Below are positions 26,530 through 35,977 of a stretch of 64,000 bases of DNA, piece after piece. The translations under genes and the position numbers were made by a program. Positions within the stretch are counted from its first letter, which is position 1. Each line of letters begins with the position of its first letter. The notes below the pieces were generated by a model. The model was not told where the DNA came from. It searched no databases and saw only the letters and a program-made list of their open reading frames with translations. Origin of the DNA: Bacteroidota bacterium (GTDB lineage Bacteria > Bacteroidota > Bacteroidia > Bacteroidales > CAIWKO01); assembly GCA_037133915.1 (NCBI GenBank), contig JBAXND010000011.1:1-64000 (forward strand). Direction: 5' to 3'.

Positions 26530-26537
26530 CAAAAATA
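26530..26537 (-). promoter_or_regulatory. -7 box TATTTTTG for udp
   Basis: Exact TAnnTTTG match on the minus strand, 49 nt before the udp ATG at 26480. Predicted start point overlaps that of the divergent promoter. Confidence 0.5.
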
Positions 26538-26546
26538 TTAAATGAA

Positions 26547-27428
26547 ATGGAATCTTTTAAAAATATTTTGATTCCCTTCGATTTCAGGGAACAATCGGTG
26601 ATTGCACTGTCGCAGTCATACAACATTGCAAGACTCTCAAACCTCGATATCACACTACTTTACGTGCATGAGGATTCGGGTATCTTCAGCAAATTATTTT
26701 CGTCTGACCAGGGCGAAGAAATGGTCAACAAAATTGAAATTGAGTTGGCCGATTTTGCAGAAAAAACGGCAAAAGAAACAGGTCTGACCATTCGCACTAT
26801 GGTTGCCAAGGGACGCGTTCATCATAAAATTGTAGAAGTAGCCGAGATGATCGGAGCCAAATTTATAGTGATGGGAACCTCGAGTGGTGCACACGCCAAA
26901 GAATCCGATAAAAAATCGGTAGGCGCTAACACCAGTCGCGTCATCCGCAACGCCAAATGCCCGGTAATGACCATTAACGGCAAACACCATTATGATGGCT
27001 GCCGTTCTATCCTTGTACCTATAGACCTTACCCAGGAAAGCCGTCAAAAAGTAAGTTGGGCCGTTGAAATGGCAAAACTTTTCGGTTCAACCATTAAAGT
27101 GATATCTATCCTTTGGTCGGCGAACCACAAAGCAATTGTAACCCAACTGAATGCTCAGATGTCGCAGGTTCAGAAGTTCATTGAAGACCGCAACATCAAG
27201 TGCAGCGTAGAAGTGGTTGAAGCCCATAAAGAATCAGACACCATACCGATGATTCTCAATTATGCCAATCAAGCCGGCGATGTTGATCTTATCATGATTA
27301 TGACACAGCAGGAAACATCTTTGGTGCCCTTCTTTGTAAATTCGGAAGCTACCGAAATTATCCGCAATTCAGATGTGCCGGTAATGTCAATCGTTCCAAA
27401 AGAAACCGGGGAACTGTCCTGGCGTTAA
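26547..27428 (+). CDS. Universal stress protein, two UspA domains
   Basis: 293 residues, two tandem Usp domains (~1-145 and ~150-290). The first ends with a long nucleotide-binding-type loop, MGTSSGAHAKE....NTSRVIRNAKCPVMTI, where G-x-x-x-G and T/S-x-R-V are present. In the second the equivalent (MIMTQQETSL....EIIRNSDVPVMSI) lacks the glycines, so probably only the first half binds ATP. Cytoplasmic stress-response protein; precise role unknown. Confidence 0.88.
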   Translation: MESFKNILIPFDFREQSVIALSQSYNIARLSNLDITLLYVHEDSGIFSKLFSSDQGEEMVNKIEIELADFAEKTAKETGLTIRTMVAKGRVHHKIVEVAEMIGAKFIVMGTSSGAHAKESDKKSVGANTSRVIRNAKCPVMTINGKHHYDGCRSILVPIDLTQESRQKVSWAVEMAKLFGSTIKVISILWSANHKAIVTQLNAQMSQVQKFIEDRNIKCSVEVVEAHKESDTIPMILNYANQAGDVDLIMIMTQQETSLVPFFVNSEATEIIRNSDVPVMSIVPKETGELSWR

Positions 27429-27503
27429 TTTTAGTATTTGCTTACACTTTCGGGCGATTACGCAGGTATTAATTATCTTCGCGTCCGAATTTCTCTTCGT
27501 ATT

Positions 27504-28748
27504 ATGGAAGCAATCATAATCAGTATTGGCGACGAATTGCTCATCGGGCAGGTTCAGAATACCAACGCCTCCCATATTTCAGCCGAACTCACAGCCGTTG
27601 GAATACAGGTTCGTCAGGTATATACCATTGCCGACAATAAAGCCGATATTCTTGAAACACTTGATATTGCTTCAAATCATGGAGATGTAATCATTTGCAC
27701 GGGCGGACTCGGACCTACCAAAGACGATATTACACGGGATGCACTCTGCACCTATTTTAACTGTGGCATAAAAACAGATACGACGGCACTTGCCGATATC
27801 ACAAGAATTTTTGCCGGGCGCGATCTCGGGTTAACCGAACTGAACCGGAAGCAGGCAGATATACCTTCTGCCTCCACGGCACTTCGCAACGAAGTGGGAA
27901 CAGCACCCGGAATGTGGTTTTCAAAAGGAGATAAAGACTTCTTTTTTATGCCGGGCGTTCCTTTTGAAATGAAAAAAATGCTGGAAGAACAAATTATTCC
28001 ACAACTCAAAAAACGCGCGGGCGGCATACATATTATATATAGAACCGTGCTGACGATGGGCATGGGCGAATCATTTCTTTCTGAGCGCCTGAGCGAATGG
28101 GAATCATCGCTGCCACAGCATATTAAACTCGCATGGTTGCCCGATGCGGGCATTGTTAAACTGAGGCTCACAGCCAGCGGAACAGACAAGAAATTTTTAG
28201 AAGACGGCATCAGTCAACACATTGAAAAACTTCAGAAAATTATTCCGGAGCTGATATTCGGATACGATGGCGACACCCTGCAGTCAATCATCGGAAAGTT
28301 GCTTCTGAAGAGGAATATGACGGTGGCTACTGCCGAAAGCTGCACCGGAGGTCGCATTGCGCATCTTATCACTTCGGTTCCGGGCAGCTCAGCGTATTTC
28401 ACAGGCTCAGTGGTTGCCTATGATAATGCTGTCAAGACCGGAATTTTGGGCGTTCAGGAAGATACCATTATTGAGCAAGGGGCTGTGAGCGAAGCTGTTG
28501 TAATGCAAATGGCTGAAGGTGTGAAGCAGTTGTTTAAAACGGATTTTGCAGTTGCAACCTCAGGTATTGCAGGACCTTCAGGCGCAACAGAAGGAAAACC
28601 GGTTGGCACCACCTGGATTGCCGTTGCCGGACCCGAAGAAACCATTGCAATACGGGTTCAATTTGGCGATAACAGGGGCAGAAACATCAGTCGGGCTTCT
28701 TTATATGCACTTAACTTATTGAGAAAGAACATCATTAAGATTTTTTAA
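27504..28748 (+). CDS. cinA: CinA family protein with NMN deamidase domain
   Basis: 414 residues. Start at 27504 gives MEAIIISIGDELLIGQ, the usual N-terminus; the frame goes up to 27438. The N-terminal half is the molybdopterin-binding-like (COG1058) domain with CTGGLGPTKDDITRDA near 70; the C-terminal ~155 residues are the PncC amidase domain (TVATAESCTGGRIAHLI, SGIAGPSGAT....VGTTWIA), which removes the amide from nicotinamide mononucleotide for NAD recycling. The N-terminal domain may act as ADP-ribose pyrophosphatase. A one-mismatch -7 box (TATCTTCG) lies ~22 nt upstream. Confidence 0.94.
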   Translation: MEAIIISIGDELLIGQVQNTNASHISAELTAVGIQVRQVYTIADNKADILETLDIASNHGDVIICTGGLGPTKDDITRDALCTYFNCGIKTDTTALADITRIFAGRDLGLTELNRKQADIPSASTALRNEVGTAPGMWFSKGDKDFFFMPGVPFEMKKMLEEQIIPQLKKRAGGIHIIYRTVLTMGMGESFLSERLSEWESSLPQHIKLAWLPDAGIVKLRLTASGTDKKFLEDGISQHIEKLQKIIPELIFGYDGDTLQSIIGKLLLKRNMTVATAESCTGGRIAHLITSVPGSSAYFTGSVVAYDNAVKTGILGVQEDTIIEQGAVSEAVVMQMAEGVKQLFKTDFAVATSGIAGPSGATEGKPVGTTWIAVAGPEETIAIRVQFGDNRGRNISRASLYALNLLRKNIIKIF

Positions 28749-28831
28749 ACCTTATTTTGCTATATTAAAAAAAAATTGCGAAATTTGCACCCCGATTGTG
28801 GAAACAGTATTTATCTTTAAAACTTACGGAA

Positions 28832-29068
28832 ATGTCAAGGATTTGTCAGATAACAGGTAAAAGAGTCATTGTAGGAAACAATGTATCGCATTCAAACATA
28901 AAGACAAAAAGAAGGTTTATTCCTAATCTTCAGACAAAAAAGTTCTGGCTACCTGAGGAAAAATTATGGATTACGCTGAAAGTATCAACTTCCGGGATTC
29001 GTAACATTGACAAAAAGGGTTTAAATGTATGTCTGAAAGAAGCATTTCAAAAAGGCTACATCAAATAA
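28832..29068 (+). CDS. rpmB: 50S ribosomal protein L28
   Basis: 78 residues: [20 protein letters not shown] start, [21 protein letters not shown] middle and [16 protein letters not shown] end, all as in bL28. The start at 28832 is chosen over an upstream GTG in frame at 28796. The two N-terminal CxxC positions of zinc-type L28 are not present (only one Cys near the start), so it is the zinc-free form. In many Bacteroidota rpmB is followed by rpmG; here a terminator follows directly. Confidence 0.96.
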   Translation: MSRICQITGKRVIVGNNVSHSNIKTKRRFIPNLQTKKFWLPEEKLWITLKVSTSGIRNIDKKGLNVCLKEAFQKGYIK

Positions 29069-29090
29069 GACATTATTCTCTATAATATTG

Positions 29091-29126
29091 AATGCTGTTA
29101 CTTTGGCGGTAACAGCATTTTTTTTA
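29091..29126 (+). terminator. Rho-independent terminator after rpmB
   Basis: Perfect 10-bp ATGCTGTTAC / GTAACAGCAT stem, 7-nt loop, T8 tail. Confidence 0.93.
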
Positions 29127-29228
29127 TCCCGGAAACCGATTTTACTGCTATTTTCGCATAGGCAATAAATTTAATTTAACGCCGTTTAAGGTATTGCTTT
29201 CAGAAGATTAATCAGGCAGCTATCGGAA

Positions 29229-29888
29229 ATGAATGTTAAAATGAGGCGACACACATTATTACTCTTACTATTTCTCACATTGCTGAGCATCCCTATAGCG
29301 AAGGCACAGCAAAAAGACACCACTCTGGTGCAGTTTTCGGGCGTTGTGGTTACAGCCGACAGTCTAAAGCCAATCCCTTTTGTAAGTATTCTTGTTAAAC
29401 AAAACTACCACGGCACCATCAGCGATTTTTTTGGTTTCTTCAGTTTTGTTGCACGCAAAGGCGACGAGGTTGTTTTTTCATCCATGGGATATAAGACCGT
29501 ATTTTATACCATTCCCGATACGCTTGCAAAAGACCGCTATTCACTTATTCAGGTAATGCGGCCCGATACCCTTATAATGAATGAAACCGTGATTTATCCC
29601 TGGCCTACATATGAGCAATTCAAGCAGGCATTCGTTAATCTCAACATTCCCGATGACGATATGGAGCGAGCGCGTAAAAATGTTGAGGTCATTGAACGAC
29701 TCATTATTAATGAGGACTGGAAAATGGACGGCGCCATGAATTACAGAAACTTCATTGAGAAGACAACGAGTAAATACTATTACGCGGGGCAGCTTCCACC
29801 GAATAACCTTTTGAACCCCTTTGCATGGGCTAAGTTTATTAAGGCATGGAAGGAAGGAAAATTCAAATCAAAAAAAGACAAAGACTGA
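29229..29888 (+). CDS. Exported carboxypeptidase-regulatory-like domain protein
   Basis: 219 residues (215 from the second Met at 29241). Signal peptide ends PIAKAQ. Residues ~28-115 form a CarboxypepD_reg-like / CNA-B-like sandwich: FSGVVVTADSLKPIPFVSIL, GTISDFFGFFSF, DEVVFSSMGYKTVFY, as seen at the N-terminus of SusC-type receptors. The C-terminal part is helical and ends in a Lys-rich tail (KFKSKKDKD). It lies 7 bp before the TonB-dependent receptor gene and is likely its periplasmic partner. Confidence 0.8.
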   Translation: MNVKMRRHTLLLLLFLTLLSIPIAKAQQKDTTLVQFSGVVVTADSLKPIPFVSILVKQNYHGTISDFFGFFSFVARKGDEVVFSSMGYKTVFYTIPDTLAKDRYSLIQVMRPDTLIMNETVIYPWPTYEQFKQAFVNLNIPDDDMERARKNVEVIERLIINEDWKMDGAMNYRNFIEKTTSKYYYAGQLPPNNLLNPFAWAKFIKAWKEGKFKSKKDKD

Positions 29889-29895
29889 TTCGGGA

Positions 29896-32451
29896 ATGAA
29901 ATTACTGAAACCCTTGAGTTTCCTGACAATACTGGCAACCCTGTTGCCGGTGATGATGGTTTTTGTCAGCCAGGCTCAGGAAAAAGCAGTTGTTTACGGG
30001 CATGTTACCGACACTAAAAAAACGGCTGTTGAACTGGTAAATATTTCTATTGCCGGACTTCCCAGCGGCAGCCGAACCGATAAATCCGGTTATTACGAGC
30101 TTTCAGTTCCGGCGGGCAAACCCATTCTGCTCATTTATTCCTTTATTGCCTACAAAACAGATACAGTGGTGATGACACTCAGACCGGGCGAACGCAGAAA
30201 GCGCGACATGGTTCTGAATGAAGATATCAAAGAAATCAAGCCGTTTGAGTTTATTGAGAAAAATGAACAGGTTGGTATTACGCGCATCAATCCAAAAGAT
30301 GCAGATTATATTCCGTCCGTTTCGGGAAGCGGCATTGAAGAACTTGTAAAACGAGCCAGTCTCGGCGTGTATTCCAACAATGAATTGAGCTCGCAATACT
30401 CGGTACGAGGCGGCAACTTCGATGAAAATTTGGTTTATGTAAATGATATTGAGGTTTACCGACCCTTTCTGACACGCAGCGGACAGCAGGAAGGGTTGAG
30501 TTTTGTAAATTCTGATCTTACGTCGAATGTACAATTTTCTTCGGGTGGATTTGAAGCCAAATACGGTGATAAAATGTCATCGGTACTCGACATCCAATAC
30601 AAAAAGCCCAAGAAATTTGGCGGCAGCGTGAATCTGAGTCTCCTTGGCGCAACGGCTCACGTTGAAGGCGCCTCAGACAACGAACGCTTCACTTTTTTAC
30701 TCGGCGTGCGCCAGAAGTCCAACCAGTATCTTTTGAACGCGCTGGAAACACAAGGACAGTATAAGCCTTCGTTTACCGATGTGCAGCTATACACGACTTA
30801 CCAGATTAATGAAAATTGGGAGATCGGCTTTTTAGGAAATTACGCGCGCAACAAATATCTGGTTGTTCCTGAATCGCGGGAAACGCAATTCGGCACCATC
30901 AAGGAATCGTACCAGCTTAAAATCTATTTCGACGGGCAGGAAGTGGACAGAATACAAACGTATTTTGGCGCACTCACCGCGACAAACCGTCCCAACAAAA
31001 ACCTGAAACTGAAATATACGGTATCGGCTTTCACAACAGACGAGAGTGAAATGTACGATATTCAGGGACAATACTACATCGGAAAGCTTGAAACGGATTT
31101 CAGCAAGGATGAATTCGGTGATGTGAAACAAAGCCTTGGTGTAGGCAGCGATATGAATCATGCACGCAATAATCTTATTGCTACCGTCGTGAATGCCGAG
31201 CACCGCGGAGCCTTATCCAAAGGAAAAAGTTTTATTCAGTGGGGTGCAAAGTATCAGGTTGAGATTATTAACGACAGGCTGAAAGAATGGCGTATGCTGG
31301 ATTCGGCAGGCTTTACACAGCCCCGCCAATCAGATTCGGTAGGATACACGAATCCTGCTTTGCAGCCTGAAAATGCACTTGTATTGCAGGATGTTGTGAA
31401 TACTACGATAAATCTGAATTCAAACCGTTACTCCGGATTCGTTCAAAACACATGGACCTTTGAACCCGACAGTGCAAAGATTCTGGTTACCGTTGGCGGA
31501 CGCGCCCAATACTGGGATTTCAATAAGCAATTATTGTTCAGCCCGAGAGCTTCCATAACTTTTGTACCACACTGGAAGAACAACTGGTCGTTTCGTTTTT
31601 CAACCGGATATTATTACCAACCGCCTTTTTATAAGGAACTGAGAGGTCTTGACGGCGTCATCAATCATAACCTGAAAGCACAAACATCTATACACGCACT
31701 GTTGGGTGCAGAGTGGAATTTTAAAGCATGGGAACGTCCTTTCAAGCTGGTTACGGAAGTGTATTATAAATATCTTGACAACCTTATTCCTTACGAAATA
31801 GATAATGTCCGGCTGCGGTATTTTGCCACCAACAATGCTCACGGTTATGCCACAGGTCTTGACTTTAAAATTAATGGTGAATTTGTTAAAGACGTAGAAT
31901 CGTGGTTTGGATTTTCGCTCATGCAAACGCGCGAGGACATTACGGATGATTACTATTATGCGTATTATGACAGCGAAGGAAAGCGGGTGATACCGGGATA
32001 TAACAACACGCCTATTGCTGACACGGTGAAAAAATTTCCGGGTTATATTCCTCGTCCTACAGATCAGTTCCTGAACGTGAATCTATTTTTTCAGGACCAT
32101 TTACCGAAAAACCCGACGTACAAAATGCACCTGAATTTTGTATACGCAAGCCCGCTGCCATTCGGTCCTCCGAGCCATAACCGCTACCAGGACACCTTGC
32201 GGATGCCATCCTATTTCAGGGTAGATGTCGGCTTTTCAAAAGAGCTGCTGCTTGAAAGCAATCCGTTGCCAAAGAAAAACCCCTTCCATATTTTTCGCTC
32301 AATTTGGATAAGTGCCGAAGTATTTAACCTTCTCGGCAGGCTTAACACGATTTCGTACATTTGGGTAAAAGACGTGTATGGCAGGCAGTACGCAGTTCCC
32401 AATGAACTTACGCGCCGTCTGATAAACGTAAAGCTGATTGCTAAATTCTAA
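29896..32451 (+). CDS. TonB-dependent outer membrane receptor with N-terminal carboxypeptidase-like domain
   Basis: 851 residues. Start at 29896 gives a signal peptide ending SQAQ. Then a CarboxypepD_reg-like domain (~27-110: VVYGHVTDTKKTAVELVN), a plug domain (~120-230: GSGIEELVKRASLGVYS, YSVRGGNFDENLVYVNDIEV, GGFEAKYGDKMSSVLDI), and a ~22-strand barrel to a C-terminal Phe (LINVKLIAKF). It imports an unknown substrate with TonB energy. No SusD follows, so it is not a SusCD pair. The stop is 2 bp from that of a convergent gene. Confidence 0.92.
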   Translation: MKLLKPLSFLTILATLLPVMMVFVSQAQEKAVVYGHVTDTKKTAVELVNISIAGLPSGSRTDKSGYYELSVPAGKPILLIYSFIAYKTDTVVMTLRPGERRKRDMVLNEDIKEIKPFEFIEKNEQVGITRINPKDADYIPSVSGSGIEELVKRASLGVYSNNELSSQYSVRGGNFDENLVYVNDIEVYRPFLTRSGQQEGLSFVNSDLTSNVQFSSGGFEAKYGDKMSSVLDIQYKKPKKFGGSVNLSLLGATAHVEGASDNERFTFLLGVRQKSNQYLLNALETQGQYKPSFTDVQLYTTYQINENWEIGFLGNYARNKYLVVPESRETQFGTIKESYQLKIYFDGQEVDRIQTYFGALTATNRPNKNLKLKYTVSAFTTDESEMYDIQGQYYIGKLETDFSKDEFGDVKQSLGVGSDMNHARNNLIATVVNAEHRGALSKGKSFIQWGAKYQVEIINDRLKEWRMLDSAGFTQPRQSDSVGYTNPALQPENALVLQDVVNTTINLNSNRYSGFVQNTWTFEPDSAKILVTVGGRAQYWDFNKQLLFSPRASITFVPHWKNNWSFRFSTGYYYQPPFYKELRGLDGVINHNLKAQTSIHALLGAEWNFKAWERPFKLVTEVYYKYLDNLIPYEIDNVRLRYFATNNAHGYATGLDFKINGEFVKDVESWFGFSLMQTREDITDDYYYAYYDSEGKRVIPGYNNTPIADTVKKFPGYIPRPTDQFLNVNLFFQDHLPKNPTYKMHLNFVYASPLPFGPPSHNRYQDTLRMPSYFRVDVGFSKELLLESNPLPKKNPFHIFRSIWISAEVFNLLGRLNTISYIWVKDVYGRQYAVPNELTRRLINVKLIAKF

Positions 32452-32453
32452 GG

Positions 32454-33536
32454 TCAGTATTTTGTTCCCGAAATAAAATTCTGTGCGTTTATTTTCATCG
32501 GATTCTTCGTGAACCATGCCACAAAGGCTTTATATTTTTCAACATGCGCATTGTACCATAAGGCAAATTCCTTTTCATTTCCTTTCATAAAAAGCCAGTG
32601 TAAATAGGCTTCGAAATAGCCATTGGCAATAAGTTCCTTGTGAAGGTTGAATATAATATTCGGATAGCTTTTGTCAAGTAATTTACTATACCAGGATTTC
32701 ACAAAGTCGCAATCAACAGAGTACAGCAGTGCAATGCCCGCAATATTTTCCTCTTCAGCGCGAATCTTTACATAACTTTCGAGCATCGTTTGCCCGAACA
32801 CTTTATTGAAGGGTTTTACAGGGTTCTTCTCGTTATCATTCTTGACAGCGGAGTTATCGGACATCGCGGAAGCTGCTTTTGGTTCAGCAATATTCTGTAA
32901 ATAACTATCAGATGCATCAAACAGTATTTTGCTCATTTCTTCTGAGCGTTTTGAATTACGTTCGATGTTCATAAACACTTCGCCATACAGTAACGCCCAG
33001 GTTTTATCAGGCATTGCAGCATAAGCTTTCGCCAGATAATAATAATTGGAAGAAATACCAGGGTCGGCATTCACACCTCTTTCCCAGTATTCAATGGCTT
33101 TTTGAGTGCTGTCTTTTGCCTGCATCACAATGCCGCACTCAAGATAAAGAATACCGGATGCAGGGAATTTTTTAAGTCCTGCACGATAGGTTTCCATGGC
33201 TCGTTCCGATTCCTTTTTCATATCGAACGCATTTCCCAGTATCTGGTAAAACTGATCATTCGCATCAGGCTTATCAAGCACTTTACGCATAATTAATATT
33301 ACGGAATCGAACTTTTCCTGCATGTAAAAAGCCGTTGCTATTTCATAATAAAAAAGTGAATTGCCGGTATCAAGCGCTGCTCCTTTCCGAAACATGGCAA
33401 TGCCTTCATCATACTTTTTAAGGTCAACGAGTTTGATTCCTTTTCGGGCAAAATCTACAGATTTCTCTTTGTCTGTTTGGGCCGACAGTGAAAAGAATCC
33501 GAAACAAACCAGGAATACAGAAAGAAAATATCTCAT
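32454..33536 (-). CDS. Exported TPR protein
   Basis: 360 residues; signal peptide ends SLSAQ. Residues ~20-190 hold about five TPR-like units (AFYMQEKFDSVILIMRKVL, AMETYRAGLKKFPASGILY, AIEYWERGVNADPGISSNY). The C-terminal ~110 residues (SYVKIRAEEENI....WFTKNPMKINAQN) are a separate helical domain I do not recognise. It is the last gene of a likely three-gene operon with two C1B peptidases, only 1 bp after the upstream gene. It may hold partner proteins in the periplasm. Confidence 0.8.
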   Translation of the reverse strand: MRYFLSVFLVCFGFFSLSAQTDKEKSVDFARKGIKLVDLKKYDEGIAMFRKGAALDTGNSLFYYEIATAFYMQEKFDSVILIMRKVLDKPDANDQFYQILGNAFDMKKESERAMETYRAGLKKFPASGILYLECGIVMQAKDSTQKAIEYWERGVNADPGISSNYYYLAKAYAAMPDKTWALLYGEVFMNIERNSKRSEEMSKILFDASDSYLQNIAEPKAASAMSDNSAVKNDNEKNPVKPFNKVFGQTMLESYVKIRAEEENIAGIALLYSVDCDFVKSWYSKLLDKSYPNIIFNLHKELIANGYFEAYLHWLFMKGNEKEFALWYNAHVEKYKAFVAWFTKNPMKINAQNFISGTKY

Positions 33537-33537
33537 A

Positions 33538-34626
33538 TTACTTTATTCCGAGTTTGGCTTTAATGGCAGCAGGAACGGCATCTTTATGTACCATAATTGC
33601 GATGGTTTTGTACCGCACAAAGGCATCGGACATAAACCAAAAACCTTCGTGACCCTTGGCTGTTCCCCATGAATTTTTAGTAAGGTAGAATTTTTTATCC
33701 GACGCATCTTTTCCATATCCTGTAATGTGCATCAAATGATCGTCGGTAACATCATAATCATCAAAGCCTTCCTGTCGTTTTTTTTGTGTAACAGGAATTG
33801 ATTCATCGCTGAGTTTTGCGACTCCCCCGTTGGCAGAGAATTTCTGGTCGTCACTAACATCGCCATCCCAGTCAACGGAATAGCCGTTATCAAGGGCGTT
33901 GTCAATTATCTGCATAAGTTCATCAATCGGGAGATTATAATAATCGCCAAACGCCCAATTGTCGGGCACTTCAAGGCGAAATGATTTATAGAACGGATGA
34001 TGGGTATACGAAGTAAACTCAATATAATCATCGGGGTTTAATGTCAAGGATTCTGCAAAGGTCTTAGGCGTATATGATTTTCCTTCGTACGTAAAATTTT
34101 CGGGTACTTTGCCTAAATAGGAATCGAGCACGGCAATAAAAGCGTTGATAGACTTCTCGCTCAGATTATCTTTTACTGCAAGTTTAACAATGTCGAGCAG
34201 CAGGGCGTCCATTACTTCATGATCTATCATTTGCCCTGATGAATCCAATCCTGTATAAACACTTTCCGGAACGGCGCCGTAATCACGCATCATATTCATA
34301 ACATCGTGCGCCTGACCGCCCGGACCGAAATTAGCATTCCCTTGCAGGCGGCGGTAATAAACGGCCTTTTGCTCATATGCTTTGCGCACAAAATACATTT
34401 CCGACAGATTTACGGCAGGTTTTCCCATCCGAATAAGCTCACTTGTTATAAAAGAGCAGGTGGCAAAACTCCAGCACGTACTTGACATCTTTTGATTTTC
34501 AACCGGACCGCATTTTACCTCTTTAATAATTTTAATATTCTCAAACTGGGCTACCGAAACTGTAGCTGACAGTAAGAAAATAAGCATCGGTAATGTCCGT
34601 ACAAAAAAATTGTGTTTTCTCATCAC
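33538..34626 (-). CDS. Exported C1B papain-family peptidase (bleomycin hydrolase-like)
   Basis: 362 residues, signal peptide ending SVSVAQ (TVSVAQ). Papain fold with oxyanion Gln45, nucleophile Cys51 (MSSTCWSFAT), His300 (HLMHITGYG) and Asn318 (LTKNSWG). The SSTCWSF and NSWG contexts and the LNPDDYIEFTSY segment match the PepC/bleomycin hydrolase group, but it is ~90 residues shorter than the usual cytosolic ~450. The signal peptide places it in the periplasm. Sits between its paralogue (upstream) and a TPR gene (1-bp spacing). Confidence 0.88.
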   Translation of the reverse strand: MMRKHNFFVRTLPMLIFLLSATVSVAQFENIKIIKEVKCGPVENQKMSSTCWSFATCSFITSELIRMGKPAVNLSEMYFVRKAYEQKAVYYRRLQGNANFGPGGQAHDVMNMMRDYGAVPESVYTGLDSSGQMIDHEVMDALLLDIVKLAVKDNLSEKSINAFIAVLDSYLGKVPENFTYEGKSYTPKTFAESLTLNPDDYIEFTSYTHHPFYKSFRLEVPDNWAFGDYYNLPIDELMQIIDNALDNGYSVDWDGDVSDDQKFSANGGVAKLSDESIPVTQKKRQEGFDDYDVTDDHLMHITGYGKDASDKKFYLTKNSWGTAKGHEGFWFMSDAFVRYKTIAIMVHKDAVPAAIKAKLGIK

Positions 34627-34704
34627 ATTAATAGTATTATTCAGTTTTCACAACGCATTCATAAAACAAGACAACAAATAGTATGCGTTTCGGTTGAAGT
34701 ATTT

Positions 34705-35862
34705 TTAATTAATACCCAGTTTTTTTCTCAGCGCAGGTTTAAGCGCCTCTTTATTTATTAAAACGGAAACACACTTCAGCAGCAGGTATGATTCTGACAT
34801 GTATATAACTCCCCCGTTAGATGCAGGGTCGCCCCACGAATTTTTGATAATATAATATTTCTTTCCGTTAGCATCTTCAGCAAGACCGGTAATATGCATA
34901 ACATGGTCAACCGTTGTGGCACGAGAGTCAAACATTTGCTGACGCAATTCTGCCGTTGGAACAAATTCTTCTTCGCGACCGAGAAAAGTCTGCTGCTGTT
35001 GCAATTCGTTTTTCTCTTCCCACTTCTTTACAGGAAGCACGGCCATTCCGAACTCTGATGAAAATTCATCTTCGCTTACATCGCCATTATATATTATTGA
35101 ATAACCGTTTTCCAGAGCATGTTTAAACAGTTCGGAAAATTCCGTAAACGGAATATTATAATAGCTGTCGTGCGACCAGTTATACTTTGTTTCCAGAACA
35201 AAAGAGGAATAGTATGGATGATGCATGTAGGAAGTTATTTCAACATAATCATCCGGATTAAAGCCCGTGGACTGAAGGAACGAAAAGGGTGTAAATTCCT
35301 TTCCTCCCGATGAAAAGGTGACAGGAAGTTTCCCAAGATAGTCGTCCAGAACAGTTTCAATCACATTTCTCCACGGTCCATTAACGCCGCCGTTTTCACT
35401 GTTTGCAATGTTCCGGGTGATGACTTTCATCAAGGTATCAAGCTCAGCATGTTCGGGCAGCCACTTCCCTTTCTGAATTCCGCGGTAAGCATTTTCAGGA
35501 ACGAATCCGTAATTCTTAATGACGTTCAGCACATCATGCGGCTGACCGCCCGGTGTAAAAAACGATTTACCGTGCCAGCGGATATAATTAACCGATTTTT
35601 CAGGATATATGTGGCGAACAAAGAACATCTCTGAAAGGTCAACGTCGGATTTACTGATACGAAAAAGTTCGGATTCAATAAAACTCGTGGTCGCAAAACT
35701 CCAGCAGGTACTTGAGTGTGCTTGATTTTTACAGGATGTTGCGTGAACGGCAAACAGCGTATTGAATGCCGGTTTCTGTGCATTGAGATTCAGGAACGAA
35801 AAAACAGAAATAAATCCGATACAGAAAAACCTTGTACAGCGCAGCATATTTTTGATTCTCAT
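34705..35862 (-). CDS. Exported C1B papain-family peptidase, paralogue
   Basis: 385 residues; signal peptide ends NLNAQ. Catalytic residues Gln47, Cys53 (HSSTCWSFAT), His323 (HVMHITGLA) and Asn341 (IIKNSWG). It aligns throughout with the downstream peptidase; the main difference is a ~20-residue insert rich in Gln and Glu just before the catalytic His. The -7 box ends only 6 nt before the first ATG, so translation may start leaderless there or at the second Met (35847). Confidence 0.88.
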   Translation of the reverse strand: MRIKNMLRCTRFFCIGFISVFSFLNLNAQKPAFNTLFAVHATSCKNQAHSSTCWSFATTSFIESELFRISKSDVDLSEMFFVRHIYPEKSVNYIRWHGKSFFTPGGQPHDVLNVIKNYGFVPENAYRGIQKGKWLPEHAELDTLMKVITRNIANSENGGVNGPWRNVIETVLDDYLGKLPVTFSSGGKEFTPFSFLQSTGFNPDDYVEITSYMHHPYYSSFVLETKYNWSHDSYYNIPFTEFSELFKHALENGYSIIYNGDVSEDEFSSEFGMAVLPVKKWEEKNELQQQQTFLGREEEFVPTAELRQQMFDSRATTVDHVMHITGLAEDANGKKYYIIKNSWGDPASNGGVIYMSESYLLLKCVSVLINKEALKPALRKKLGIN

Positions 35863-35868
35863 TGATTA

Positions 35869-35876
35869 CAAAGATA
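35869..35876 (-). promoter_or_regulatory. -7 box TATCTTTG for the C1B peptidase operon
   Basis: Exact TAnnTTTG match on the minus strand; predicted transcription start falls on or next to the first ATG (35862). Confidence 0.55.
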
Positions 35877-35952
35877 AAAAAAAGTATCCTTAATTATTGA
35901 GTTGCAGGATGAATTGCAAAAAGAAAGCAAGCGGGTTTTCGGTCATTTGTTA

Positions 35953-35960
35953 TACTTTTG
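35953..35960 (+). promoter_or_regulatory. -7 box TACTTTTG for the YgiQ gene
   Basis: Exact TAnnTTTG match lying inside the longest open frame but upstream of the TTG at 35978, which supports the shorter protein. Confidence 0.6.
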
Positions 35961-35977
35961 GTATTCAATTAAAAGAT

